This document shows positions 50,192-60,521 of a stretch of 64,000 nt of DNA, piece by piece. Every line of letters starts with the position of its first letter. The first letter of the stretch is position 1. Below the pieces are notes generated by a model. That model made no database searches. It worked only from the letters and a program-made list of their open reading frames with translations, and had not been told where the DNA came from. Made by a program: the position numbers and the translations under genes. Source of the DNA: Amycolatopsis viridis (GTDB lineage: Bacteria; Actinomycetota; Actinomycetes; Mycobacteriales; Pseudonocardiaceae); assembly GCF_011758765.1 (NCBI RefSeq), contig NZ_JAANOU010000001.1, positions 3,100,001-3,164,000 on the forward strand, written 5' to 3'.

Positions 50192-52371
50192 GCCTGCACG
50201 TCCTGGGCGTCCGGCACCACGGGCCCGGGTCGGCGCGGGCGGTGGCCGGCGCACTGGCCCGGCTGGACCCGCAGGTCGTGGTGATCGAGGGGCCGCCGGA
50301 ACTGGACGCGGTCGCCCCGCTCGCCGCGGCGGCCGGGATGCGGCCCCCGGTCGCCGGCCTGGTGTACGCGACCGCCACACCCGCGCGGGCCGCGTTCTAC
50401 CCGATGGCCGTGTTCTCCCCGGAGTGGGTGGCGCTGCGGTGGGCGCTCGAGCACGGGCGGGAGGTGCGGTTCGCCGACCTGCCGGCGAACGTCGCGCTCA
50501 CGCTCGAGGACGCGGACGATCCCGCCGGGCCGCCGATCGACCCGATCGCGACGCTGGCCGGCGCCGCCGGGTACGACGATCCGGAGCGCTGGTGGGAGGA
50601 CGCGGTCGAGCTGCGCTACCACGGGCTGGAGGTGTTCGACGCGCTCCTGGACGCGATGCGCACGCTGCGCGAAGGGCACGTGCCGGACCTGCGCACGCAG
50701 CGGCGCGAGGCGGCGATGCGGCGGGTGCTGCGCGCCACGCTGCGCAGCGGCGCCGGGTCCGTCGCGGTCGTCTGCGGCGCCTGGCACGCACCGGCTCTCG
50801 TGCCGTCGGAGTTCCCGTCCCAGGCGGCCGACACCCGGCTGCTCAAGGGTCTGCGCACGACGAAGGTCGCGGCGACGTGGGTGCCGTGGACGTCTTCGCG
50901 GCTGGCGCGGGCGAGCGGTTACGGCGCCGGGATCTCCTCCCCCGGCTGGTACCACCACCTGTTCACCACCGGCCGGGACGAGGCGGTCGGCCGCTGGCTG
51001 GTGCGGGTGGCGCACCTGCTGCGCCGCGAGCAGCACGACGTGTCCCCGGCCGCGGTCATCGAGGCGGTGCGGCTGGCCGACGCGCTGGCCGCCCTGCGCG
51101 ACCGCCCGCACCCGGGACTGCCGGAAGTGCTGGAAGCGTGCCGCGCGGTCCTGTGTGGCGGGTCGGACGTCCCGATGCGGCTGGTCGCCCGCACGCTGCT
51201 GGTGGGCGACGTCCTCGGCCGGGTTCCGGACGAGACACCGATGGTGCCGCTGGCCGCCGACCTCGCCGCGACCCGGAAACGGTTGCGGCTCAAGCAGAGC
51301 GCGGCCGAGCAGCAGCTGGACCTCGACCTGCGGACACCGTCCCACCTGGAGCGCAGCACACTGCTGCACCGGCTGCTGCTGCTCGGCGTGCCGTGGGGCG
51401 AACCGGCGGAGACCAGCCGCACCAAGGGCACGTTCCGCGAGTCGTGGGTGCTGGAATGGCGCCCGGAGCTGGAGGTCGCGCTCATCGAGGCGAGCGGTCA
51501 CGGCACCACCATCGCCTCCGCGGCCACCGCGGTGGTCGCGCAGCGGACCGCCGAGGCCGGCATCGCGGAGCTGAGCACGCTGGTCGAACAGACCCTGACG
51601 GCCGACCTGCCCGCGGCGCTGGCCGGGGTGCTCGCCGCCCTCGACGAGCGGGCGGCCCGCCAGCACGACATCACCCGGCTGATGGCCGCCGTCGAGCCGA
51701 TGGCGCGGGTGCGCCGGTACGGCAACGTGCGGCGGTCGGACACCGAACTGGTGCAGCGGGTGGTGAGCGGGGTGGTCACCCGCATCGCGGTCGGCCTGCC
51801 GGCCGCCTGCGCCGGGCTGGACGAGGAGTCCGGCCGCGAGGTGCGGCAGCTGGTGGACGGGGTGCAGCGCGGCATCGGGCTGCTCGACCAGCCGGAGCTG
51901 CGTGACGTCTGGTACGGGGCGTTGCGGACAGTCGCCGACCGGCGCGGCGTGCCGGGGCCGATCGCGGGCCGCGCGGTGCGGCTGTTGCTCGACGCCGGGC
52001 TGCTCGACGTCACCGACGCCGGCGGGCGCCTGTCCCGGCAGCTGTCCCCGGCCGCGGACGCCACGCAGGCGGCGGGGTGGCTGGAGGGGTTCCTGTCCGG
52101 CGAGGCGGCGTTGCTGGTGCACGAGCCGGAGCTGCTGGAGATCGTCGACCGGTGGGCCGGCGGCGTCGGCGGTGACGTGTTCGACCACCTGCTTCCGTTG
52201 CTCCGCCGGACGTTCGCCGGGTTTTCCGCCGCCGAGCGGCGGGAGATCGGGTTGCGGGTACGCCGCCTCGACCGCGGCGCGGCCGCGTCCGGGGTGCGCG
52301 CGGAGGACGAGGCGCTGGACCACGAGCGGGCGGCGCTGGTGGTGCCGCGGATCCTGGAGCTGCTGGGATGA
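50188..52371 (+). CDS. DUF5682 family protein, putative TraB/ChaN-fold hydrolase
   Basis: A 727-residue protein of the DUF5682 family. The start (VRHHGPGSARAV, His10-His11) and VIEGPPELDAV (Glu34) plus CGAWHAPAL with His200 resemble the TraB/ChaN/EreA-like fold, whose conserved Glu and His sites suggest a metal hydrolase. The C-terminal 500 residues are helical and unknown. Function is not established; the motif comparison is mine from memory. It is the fourth gene of the cassette and its stop overlaps the VWA start (ATGA). Large size makes it the probable effector or scaffold. Confidence 0.72.
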   Translation: MSLHVLGVRHHGPGSARAVAGALARLDPQVVVIEGPPELDAVAPLAAAAGMRPPVAGLVYATATPARAAFYPMAVFSPEWVALRWALEHGREVRFADLPANVALTLEDADDPAGPPIDPIATLAGAAGYDDPERWWEDAVELRYHGLEVFDALLDAMRTLREGHVPDLRTQRREAAMRRVLRATLRSGAGSVAVVCGAWHAPALVPSEFPSQAADTRLLKGLRTTKVAATWVPWTSSRLARASGYGAGISSPGWYHHLFTTGRDEAVGRWLVRVAHLLRREQHDVSPAAVIEAVRLADALAALRDRPHPGLPEVLEACRAVLCGGSDVPMRLVARTLLVGDVLGRVPDETPMVPLAADLAATRKRLRLKQSAAEQQLDLDLRTPSHLERSTLLHRLLLLGVPWGEPAETSRTKGTFRESWVLEWRPELEVALIEASGHGTTIASAATAVVAQRTAEAGIAELSTLVEQTLTADLPAALAGVLAALDERAARQHDITRLMAAVEPMARVRRYGNVRRSDTELVQRVVSGVVTRIAVGLPAACAGLDEESGREVRQLVDGVQRGIGLLDQPELRDVWYGALRTVADRRGVPGPIAGRAVRLLLDAGLLDVTDAGGRLSRQLSPAADATQAAGWLEGFLSGEAALLVHEPELLEIVDRWAGGVGGDVFDHLLPLLRRTFAGFSAAERREIGLRVRRLDRGAAASGVRAEDEALDHERAALVVPRILELLG

Positions 52372-53528
52372 GCGAACGGCTGCGACGCTGGCGGATGATC
52401 CTCGGCGGCCAGGACGCCGACGGCACCGGCACGGCACTGTCCGGTGTGGACGCCCGCCGGGACGCGGCGCTGGAGGCGTTGTACGGCACGGAGTCCGACC
52501 GCCGCGGCGGCCTGGGCGCTTCGTCACCGCGGGTGGCGCGGTGGCTGGGCGACATCCGCGGCTACTTCCCCAGTTCGGTCGTGCAGGTCATGCAGCGCGA
52601 CGCGATCGACCGGCTGGGCCTCGCCGAGCTGCTGCTGGAGCCGGAGCTGCTGGAGTCCGTGCAGCCGGACGTGCACCTGGTGGGCACGCTGCTGTCGCTG
52701 AACCGGGCCATCCCGGAGCGGTCGCGGGAGACCGCGCGGGCGGTGGTCCGGAAGGTGGTGGACGAGCTGGAGAAACGCCTGGCGCAGCCGACGCGGCAGG
52801 CGGTGAGCGGCGCGCTGCACCGGGCCGGCCGCACGAACCGGCCGCGGCACGGCGACATCGACTGGAACCGCACGATCCTGGCGAACCTCAAGCACTACCA
52901 GCCCGAGCAGCGCACGGTCGTCCCGGAGCGGCTGGTGGGGTTCGGGCGGCGGCTGCCGAGCGTGAGCAGGCGGATCGTGCTGTGCCTTGACCAGAGCGGC
53001 TCCATGACGGCGTCCGTGGTCTACGCGAGCGTGTTCGGCGCGGTGCTGGCGTCGATCCGGTCCCTGCGGACGCAAATCATCGCGTTCGACACCGCGGTGG
53101 CGGACCTGACCGAGGCGATGCCGGACCCGGTGGAGCTGCTGTTCGGGGTCCAGCTGGGTGGCGGCACCGACATCAACGCGGCGCTGGCGTACTGCCAGAG
53201 CCGGATCGACGCGCCGCGGGAGACGGTGCTGGTGCTGATCAGTGACCTGTTCGAGGGCGGCAACGAGGCGGAGATGCGGCAGCGCGCGCAGGCGCTGCGG
53301 GCGGACGGCGTGCAGGTGGTCTGCCTGCTCGCGCTGAGCGACGACGGCGCGCCCGCCTACGACCACGACAACGCCGCCGCGCTCGCCGCACTCGGCATCC
53401 CGGCCTTCGCCTGCACCCCGGACCAGTTCCCGGACCTCCTCGCGGCGGCGATCCAGCAGCAGGACCTGGTCTCCTGGACCGCGGCGAACGACATTCCCAC
53501 CGCCGCGCCGGCCGAGGGCGGCCAGTAG
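52368..53528 (+). CDS. VWA domain protein (CoxE-like) ending the cassette
   Basis: A 386-residue VWA protein. The metal site is DQSGSM (Asp208, Ser210, Ser212); a conserved Thr in GGGTDIN and Asp in LISDLFEGG complete it. The N-terminal 190 residues are helical (RETARAVVRKVVDELEKRLAQ). CoxE-like VWA proteins work with MoxR ATPases to insert metals or assemble complexes; here the MoxR is two genes back. No transmembrane segment, so cytoplasmic. It is the last gene, its ATG overlapping the DUF5682 stop, about 60 bp before argG. Confidence 0.88.
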   Translation: MSERLRRWRMILGGQDADGTGTALSGVDARRDAALEALYGTESDRRGGLGASSPRVARWLGDIRGYFPSSVVQVMQRDAIDRLGLAELLLEPELLESVQPDVHLVGTLLSLNRAIPERSRETARAVVRKVVDELEKRLAQPTRQAVSGALHRAGRTNRPRHGDIDWNRTILANLKHYQPEQRTVVPERLVGFGRRLPSVSRRIVLCLDQSGSMTASVVYASVFGAVLASIRSLRTQIIAFDTAVADLTEAMPDPVELLFGVQLGGGTDINAALAYCQSRIDAPRETVLVLISDLFEGGNEAEMRQRAQALRADGVQVVCLLALSDDGAPAYDHDNAAALAALGIPAFACTPDQFPDLLAAAIQQQDLVSWTAANDIPTAAPAEGGQ

Positions 53529-55049
<1,521 letters not shown>

Positions 55050-55060
55050 CGACGTCGCCG

Positions 55061-55090
55061 GGGGCGGCGGGGCGCCCGCCCCGCCGCCCC
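55061..55090. terminator. 14-bp hairpin between argG and P450
   Basis: GGGGCGGCGGGGCG (55061-55074) and its complement (55077-55090) form a perfect 14-bp stem with a two-base centre (about 13 bp plus a four-base loop). Between two convergent genes it can end both transcripts. No T-run. Confidence 0.8.
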
Positions 55091-55095
55091 GCCGG

Positions 55096-56313
55096 TCAGG
55101 ACTGCGGGCCGAGGTTCACCGGGATCGACAGCGGGCCGATCGTGAAGAACGACGGCGAGTAGGGGATGTCGTCCGGGTCGACGGCCAGGCTCAGCTCCGG
55201 GAACCGCCGGTAGAGCGCGGCCAGCCCCAGCCGGCTCTCCAGGCGCGCGAGCGGCGCGCCGATGCAGTACCGCGGCCCGTGGCCGAACCCGAGGTTCGCG
55301 CCCTGCGGGCGCGTGATGTCGAACTCCCCGGCGGTGTCACCGTAGACCTCCGGGTCGAGGCCGGCGGCCTGGTAGACCACGCCCACCGCGTTGCCCTTGG
55401 GGATGTCCACGCCGGCGATGGTCACGTCCGCCAGGGTGAAGCGGAAGCTGGTCATCATCACCGAGTGCCGGTACCGGATCGTCTCCTCGACGACATCGGC
55501 CCAGCGGTCCTCGTTCTTCGCGAGGGCCAGCTGGCCGGGGTTCTGGGCGAGCGCGATGACGGCGTTGCCGAGGAGGTGGACGGTGGTCTCGTGGCCGGCG
55601 ACCAGCATCAGCCACAGCACACCGACCAGTTCGTCGGTGGTCAGCTTGTCGCCGGAGTCGCGGGCCTGCACCAGACTGCTGGTCAGGTCGTCGGCGGGCT
55701 CGGCCTGCTTGCGCTCCACCAGCTCACGCAGGTAGCCGGTGAGTGCGTTGTGGGTCGCGAACGCCTCCTCCGCCGGCGTGGTGTGCGCCAGCAGCGTCGC
55801 GGTCCAGTTGCGCAGCCGCTTGCGCTCCGGCCCGGGCACGCCGAACAGCTCGCAGATCACGGCCATCGGCAGCACCTCGGTGAACTCCGAGACCAGATCC
55901 ACGCCGTCGCCGGCGGCCGCGACTCCGTCCAGCAGCTCGTCGACGAGCTGCTGGATCCGCGGTTCCAGCGCGAGCACCCGGGCGGGCGTGAACGCCTTGC
56001 CGACCAGGCCTCGCAGCCGCCGGTGATCCGCGCCGTCCTTGGTGGACAGGTGATCGCCCTGCACGATGCTGCGCAGCGGCCAGTCCTCCGGGATGGAACC
56101 GTCGTGGAGGGCGGGCCAGTGCTTCGGCTCGCGCGCGAACGTCTTGTTGTCCCCGGCCAGGACCTCCCGCACCGCCCGGGTGGTCAGCGCCAGGTAGGCG
56201 GGCACGCCGCCGGGGAACTCCACCTCCACCACCGGTGCGATCTTCCGGAGACGGATGCACGTGTCGAGCGGCCTCTCGGCGGCGGCGGGAAAAGCGGGAA
56301 GACTGACGGTCAT
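55096..56313 (-). CDS. cytochrome P450
   Basis: A 405-residue soluble bacterial P450. The I-helix MLVAGHETTVHLLGN with the oxygen-activating Thr, the ExxR (EETIRYRHS), and the haem loop FGHGPRYCIGAPLAR with the Cys ligand are intact. The class is typical of actinobacterial CYP105/107-like enzymes that hydroxylate natural products or lipids; no ferredoxin gene is adjacent. The ATG at 56313 has AAGGGG nine bases upstream. It faces argG and lies behind a 360-bp gap with two GTAGTAC repeats. Confidence 0.92.
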   Translation of the reverse strand: MTVSLPAFPAAAERPLDTCIRLRKIAPVVEVEFPGGVPAYLALTTRAVREVLAGDNKTFAREPKHWPALHDGSIPEDWPLRSIVQGDHLSTKDGADHRRLRGLVGKAFTPARVLALEPRIQQLVDELLDGVAAAGDGVDLVSEFTEVLPMAVICELFGVPGPERKRLRNWTATLLAHTTPAEEAFATHNALTGYLRELVERKQAEPADDLTSSLVQARDSGDKLTTDELVGVLWLMLVAGHETTVHLLGNAVIALAQNPGQLALAKNEDRWADVVEETIRYRHSVMMTSFRFTLADVTIAGVDIPKGNAVGVVYQAAGLDPEVYGDTAGEFDITRPQGANLGFGHGPRYCIGAPLARLESRLGLAALYRRFPELSLAVDPDDIPYSPSFFTIGPLSIPVNLGPQS

Positions 56314-56677
56314 GCGGTTGCGCCCCTTCGGCCCCGTGCGCCCGTCGTCGGGCGCGTAGTACGAGTAGTACCGCAGCCGGTGAGACGCAACAAGAATCAT
56401 GGCCCGACCGGGAATTCCCCGTACCGGACCCGTACTTCCCCCCGCTACAGCGGTCCTGCCTGCGGTTTTACCTGTTGCCCCGGCATTCACCAGTGCCGGG
56501 AACGGACGGCGCCGGCCCGTAGGATGCGCGCCACCATTCGCGCGGCACTTCCCGCGCGGGCAGTACGCGAACCCGCCGCAGATCAACTCTCGTGATCCGA
56601 CTGTGATTCGTTCGTGACCTGTCCTGCCGGTCCGGGCCGTTCGACTGGAGGGCCGTCCCGAACCACGGAAGACGCCC
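56314..56677. other. 364-bp gap with GTAGTAC direct repeats
   Basis: Upstream of the P450 gene are two copies of GTAGTAC at 56356-56362 and 56365-56371, nine bases apart, in a region of higher AT. They could be a regulator site or a -10/-35 mimic for the minus-strand promoter. The right part (56440-56640) has AT-rich patches that should hold the GH12 gene promoter. No gene seen. Confidence 0.45.
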
Positions 56678-57472
56678 ATGACTCGCACGACGCCGGCAGT
56701 GCTGCTCGCCGCGGTCCTCGTCCTGCTCGGCACCACCGCCTGCCGGCCGGACGGCTCGTCGTCCGCGCCGCCGTCCCCGGCCGCCACGGCCGCGCCGGCG
56801 CCGGGCAGCGCGGCCGTGCCCGGACAGAGCTGCACCGACCCGGCGTTCACCACCAGCGATCCCGATGGGGGCTGGTCCGAGGGCGGCTACTACGTGCACA
56901 ACAACATGTGGAACCAGGGCGAGGCCGGCCCGCAGACCCTGTCGGCGTGCTCGCACGGCAACTGGTACGTCGACTCCGCCCAGCCGGCCACGACCTCGGT
57001 GAAGACCTACCCGAACGTCCACCAGGACATCAACGACCAGGACGGCGCCCCGCTGTCCACCTTCCCCGCCATCCGCTCCACCTTCGCCGGCCGCGGGCCC
57101 GGCACCGGCATCTACGACGTGGCCTACGACCTGTGGCTGAACGGCGTCGGCGACGGGCCGGGTGTGACCGAGCTGATGGTGTGGACGGAGAACCACGGCC
57201 AGGTGCCGGACGGCAGCGAGGTGGCGACCTACACCGCGGACGGCGTGACCTACGACGTCTGGCGGGACGAGGGCTACCTGGCCTTCGTCGCCCAGGGCAC
57301 GCACTACTCCGGCACGGTCGACCTCAAGGCGATGATCGGCTGGGCGATCGGCGCGGGCCACGTCCCGCCGAACCCGACGGTGAACCAGATCGGGTACGGC
57401 ATCGAGTTCTGCTCGACCGACGGCAAGCCCGCGCGCTTCACCGTCACGGACTTCTCGGTCGCGCTGAGCTGA
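56678..57472 (+). CDS. exported glycoside hydrolase family 12-like protein
   Basis: A 264-residue exported protein. The first 25 residues are a signal peptide ending GTTACRP, perhaps a poor lipobox (Thr in place of Leu/Val), followed by a Ser/Pro/Ala linker to residue 50. The rest looks like a GH12 jelly roll: Trp-rich NNMWNQGEAG, VTELMVWTENHGQVPDG with the candidate nucleophile Glu, and QIGYGIEFCST with the candidate acid/base Glu. A beta-1,4- or xyloglucan-type endoglucanase is the best guess. Transcribed alone, 120 bp before acyl-CoA dehydrogenase. Confidence 0.7.
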   Translation: MTRTTPAVLLAAVLVLLGTTACRPDGSSSAPPSPAATAAPAPGSAAVPGQSCTDPAFTTSDPDGGWSEGGYYVHNNMWNQGEAGPQTLSACSHGNWYVDSAQPATTSVKTYPNVHQDINDQDGAPLSTFPAIRSTFAGRGPGTGIYDVAYDLWLNGVGDGPGVTELMVWTENHGQVPDGSEVATYTADGVTYDVWRDEGYLAFVAQGTHYSGTVDLKAMIGWAIGAGHVPPNPTVNQIGYGIEFCSTDGKPARFTVTDFSVALS

Positions 57473-57591
57473 TCCGGCACCCCATCACCACCGCGCATGG
57501 AGTGATCAGGAACGGGCATTTCTCGCCGGCCGGTACCGGCGACGATGATGTCGGTGATGACGGTGATGACGGTGCGCAGGAAGGACTTCCG

Positions 57592-58746
57592 ATGGACGGC
57601 CTGACCGAGGACGAGGCCGCCATCGCCGCGGTGGTCGCCGACTGGGTCACCCGCGAGGTGCGGCCGGTGGTGCGCGAGCTGGAGCACGCGAACGCCTATC
57701 CGGAACAGCTCGTCGAGGCGATGAAACGGATGGGCATCTTCGGTCTGGCGATCCCGGAGCCGTGGGGCGGGGCGGCGGTCTCGGCCCAGTGCTACGCGGT
57801 GGTGACCGAGGAGCTGGCGCGGGGATGGATGAGCCTGGCGGGCGCGATGGGCGGCCACACCGTGGTGGCGAAGCTGCTGCTCGCCCACGGCACCCGGGAG
57901 CAGCAGGACCGCTACCTGCCGCGGATGGCCACCGGCGAGGTGCGGGCCACCATGGCGCTGACCGAACCCGGTGGCGGGTCGGACCTGCAGGCGTTGCGCA
58001 CGACCGCCCGGCGCGACGGCGACGAGTACGTGGTCACCGGGTCCAAAACCTGGATCACCAACGCGCGGCGCTCGGATCTGGTCGCCCTGCTGTGCAAGAC
58101 CGACCCGCGAGCCGATCCGCCGCACCGCGGCATCAGCGTGCTGCTGGTGGAGAAGGGCCCGGGGTTCCACGTCTCGCGCGACCTGCCCAAGCTCGGCTAC
58201 AAGGGTGTGGAGAGCTGCGAGCTGACCTTCGACGACCTGCGCGTGCCCGCTTCGGCGGTGCTGGGCGGTGTGGAGGGGCGCGGATTCGCGCAGATGATGC
58301 GCGGGCTGGAGATCGGCCGCATCCAGGTCGCCGCCCGCGCGCTGGGCGTGGGCCGTGCCGCGCTGGAGGACTCGCTGCGCTACGCCCAGGAGCGCGAAAC
58401 GTTCGGCAAGCCGATCTGGCAGCACCAGTCGATCGGCAACTACCTGGCCGACATGGCCACCAAGCTCGAAGCCGCCCGCCAGCTCGTGCACCACGCCGCC
58501 CGCCGCTACGACTCCGGTGAGCGGGCCGACCTGGAGTGCGGGATGGCGAAGCTGTTCGCCTCCGAGACCGCCATGGAGATCGCGCTGAACGCCGTGCGGA
58601 TCCACGGCGGCTACGGCTACTCCACCGAATTCGACGTGGAACGCTACTTCCGCGACGCGCCGCTGATGATCGTCGGTGAGGGCACCAACGAAATCCAGCG
58701 CACCGTCATCGCCCGCCAGCTCGTCCGCCGCCACCCGATCCGATAG
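57592..58746 (+). CDS. acyl-CoA dehydrogenase
   Basis: A 384-residue flavin enzyme. ALTEPGGGSDLQALRTTA is the FAD/substrate signature, TGSKTWITNARRSDL the middle domain and RIHGGYGYSTEFDVERYFRDAPLM the C-terminal region with the catalytic glutamate zone. It introduces a double bond into an acyl-CoA. The ATG at 57592 has AGGAAGGA upstream. Ahead of it a GGTGATGAC direct repeat lies at about 57552-57571. It is the first of a three-gene unit with a MaoC/HTD2-like hydratase and a CitE-like lyase, so the acid handled may be short or branched. Confidence 0.93.
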   Translation: MDGLTEDEAAIAAVVADWVTREVRPVVRELEHANAYPEQLVEAMKRMGIFGLAIPEPWGGAAVSAQCYAVVTEELARGWMSLAGAMGGHTVVAKLLLAHGTREQQDRYLPRMATGEVRATMALTEPGGGSDLQALRTTARRDGDEYVVTGSKTWITNARRSDLVALLCKTDPRADPPHRGISVLLVEKGPGFHVSRDLPKLGYKGVESCELTFDDLRVPASAVLGGVEGRGFAQMMRGLEIGRIQVAARALGVGRAALEDSLRYAQERETFGKPIWQHQSIGNYLADMATKLEAARQLVHHAARRYDSGERADLECGMAKLFASETAMEIALNAVRIHGGYGYSTEFDVERYFRDAPLMIVGEGTNEIQRTVIARQLVRRHPIR

Positions 58747-58755
58747 GGACCCCCC

Positions 58756-59577
58756 ATGCTCGCTCCCGACACCGTCGAACGCACCGAAGTCCTGCTGCCC
58801 GGTCCGGCGCAGGCCCTCGGCGCGCTGCTGGACGTCCCGGTGCCCGACCTCGACCGCGAGGGGTTGCCGCTGCTGTGGCACTGGCTCTACCTGCTGGAAC
58901 GGCCCGCGCAGGCGGATCTGGGCCCGGACGGCCACCCGGTCCGCAACTGCGTGCCGGCGCCGCCCGGCCCGGGACGGCGGCGCATGTGGGCGGGCGGGCG
59001 CGTCCGGACCGAGGGGGCGCTGCGGTGCGGTGAACCGGCGACGCGGCGCACCCGGGTGCTGTCCGTCCAGGACAAGCAGGGCCGCTCGGGGCCGCTGACG
59101 TTCGTGGTGGTCGGGCACCGGATCGAACAGGGCGGCCGGCTCGTGGTCGAGGAGCAGCAGGACATCGTGTACCGCCCGGTCGCCGCGGCGGCGTTGCCCG
59201 CCGGGGCCGGCGAGGAGGTGGTGCCGCCCGGACCGGGCGAGTGGGCGATCGAGGTGACCCCGACGCTGCTGTTCCGCTTCTCCGCGCTGACCTACAACGC
59301 GCACCGGATCCACTACGACCGCGGCTACGCGCGCGAGGTCGAGGGCTATCCCGGGCTGCTCACCCACGGGCCGCTGCAGGCGATCGCGATGGCCGAGGCG
59401 GCCCGCGCCACCGGGTGCGGCGGGGATCAGGTCTTCGAGTACCGGCTCGTCGCACCGCTGTTCGACCACCAGGGCCTGGTGGCCGGCGCGGTCGCGGGGC
59501 CGGCGGGGACCACCACCGCGGTGCGGGACCGGTACGGCCGCCGGACCGCGACCGGAACCGTGCGGAGCGCGCGGTGA
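58756..59577 (+). CDS. FAS1-like/MaoC-type hydratase, mesaconyl-C4-CoA hydratase-like
   Basis: A 273-residue hot-dog-fold protein of the HTD2/FAS1-like dehydratase group. The C-terminal hydratase motif LLFRFSALTYNAHRIHYDRGYAREVEGYPGLLTHGPL carries the conserved Asn-His pair and a Tyr/Asp-rich segment; the front half is a degenerate second hot-dog domain. Members hydrate mesaconyl-C4-CoA to citramalyl-CoA. The next gene is a CitE-like lyase, exactly the following step, so a citramalyl-CoA path to pyruvate and acetyl-CoA is likely, though other enoyl substrates are possible. ATG nine bases after acyl-CoA dehydrogenase stop. Confidence 0.78.
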   Translation: MLAPDTVERTEVLLPGPAQALGALLDVPVPDLDREGLPLLWHWLYLLERPAQADLGPDGHPVRNCVPAPPGPGRRRMWAGGRVRTEGALRCGEPATRRTRVLSVQDKQGRSGPLTFVVVGHRIEQGGRLVVEEQQDIVYRPVAAAALPAGAGEEVVPPGPGEWAIEVTPTLLFRFSALTYNAHRIHYDRGYAREVEGYPGLLTHGPLQAIAMAEAARATGCGGDQVFEYRLVAPLFDHQGLVAGAVAGPAGTTTAVRDRYGRRTATGTVRSAR

Positions 59578-60419
59578 CCGGGCCGATCGCGGGTGCCCGG
59601 AGCCTGCTGTTCGTGCCGGGTCACCGCCCGGACCGGTTCGCCAAGGCCGCGGCCAGCGGGTGCGACCTGGTCGTGCTCGATCTGGAGGACGCGGTGGGCC
59701 CGGACAGCAAAGCCGCGGCGCGGGAGCACGTCCGGTCGTGGCTGGACGCGGGTCACGCCGCCGTGGTGCGGATCAACGCGCCCGGCACGCCCTGGTTCGA
59801 CGCCGACCTGGCGGCGGTCGCCGGGCGCGCCGTCGCGGTGATGGTGCCCAAGGCCGAGGACCGCGCGGTGCTGGACGCGCTCGCCGACCGCGGGGTGGGT
59901 CCGGTGATCCCGCTGATCGAGACCGCGCTGGGCGTCACCCGCGCGGTGGAGGTGTGCGGCGCGGACTCGGTGGTGCGGCCCGCGTTCGGCAGCATCGACC
60001 TGGCGGTGCAGCTCGGCGTCGACCACCGCTCGCACGAGGCGCTGCGGCATGCGCGGTCCGCGGTCGTGCTCGCGGCGGCCGCGGCCGGGTGCGCCGCCCC
60101 GGTCGACGGCGTCACCACCGCCCTGGACGACCCGGCGGCGCTGCGGGCCGACGTCGCGCACGCGATCGAGCTCGGGTTGACCGGCAAGTTGTGCATCCAC
60201 CCGCGCCAGGTGGCCGCGGTGAACGACGCGTTCCTTCCCGGCGAAGCCGAGACCCGCTGGGCGCGGGAGGCGCTGGCGTCGGTCACCGACGGCTCCGTCG
60301 GAGTCCACAACGGTCAGATGGTGGACCGCCCCGTGATCCTGCGCGCGGAGGCGATCCTGGCGCGCGCACGCCGGACCGGTAGCCCACACGACCCGGCGCA
60401 CGACCGATCGCCCGGGTAG
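59574..60419 (+). CDS. HpcH/HpaI (CitE-like) CoA ester lyase
   Basis: A 281-residue TIM-barrel lyase: GARSLLFVPGHRPDRFAKAAASGCDLVVLDLEDAVGPDSK is the signature, VRINAPGTPWFDADL and IPLIETALGVTRA hold metal and CoA residues, and GLTGKLCIHPRQVAAVNDAF ends the domain. It cleaves acyl-malyl-type CoA thioesters (citramalyl- or malyl-CoA) with Mg. The GTG at 59574 overlaps the hydratase stop (GTGA). The last 20 residues are hydrophilic. With the two previous genes it makes a short catabolic operon; which substrate is inferred from the hydratase. Confidence 0.88.
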   Translation: MTGPIAGARSLLFVPGHRPDRFAKAAASGCDLVVLDLEDAVGPDSKAAAREHVRSWLDAGHAAVVRINAPGTPWFDADLAAVAGRAVAVMVPKAEDRAVLDALADRGVGPVIPLIETALGVTRAVEVCGADSVVRPAFGSIDLAVQLGVDHRSHEALRHARSAVVLAAAAAGCAAPVDGVTTALDDPAALRADVAHAIELGLTGKLCIHPRQVAAVNDAFLPGEAETRWAREALASVTDGSVGVHNGQMVDRPVILRAEAILARARRTGSPHDPAHDRSPG

Positions 60420-60521
60420 CCCGTCGTGCCGGTGCCACCACTCGTGCGGCGGCGTCCGGGGGCACCCCGCGGGCGAATGCTCCCGGCCCGCACCGTGCCG
60501 GGCGGGGGCCGGGTCGCGCGG

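Noticed and set aside
46438-53528. Cassette as a prophage or mobile element
   Set aside because: No integrase, transposase, terminal repeat or tRNA is nearby, and codon and base use look like the rest of the window.
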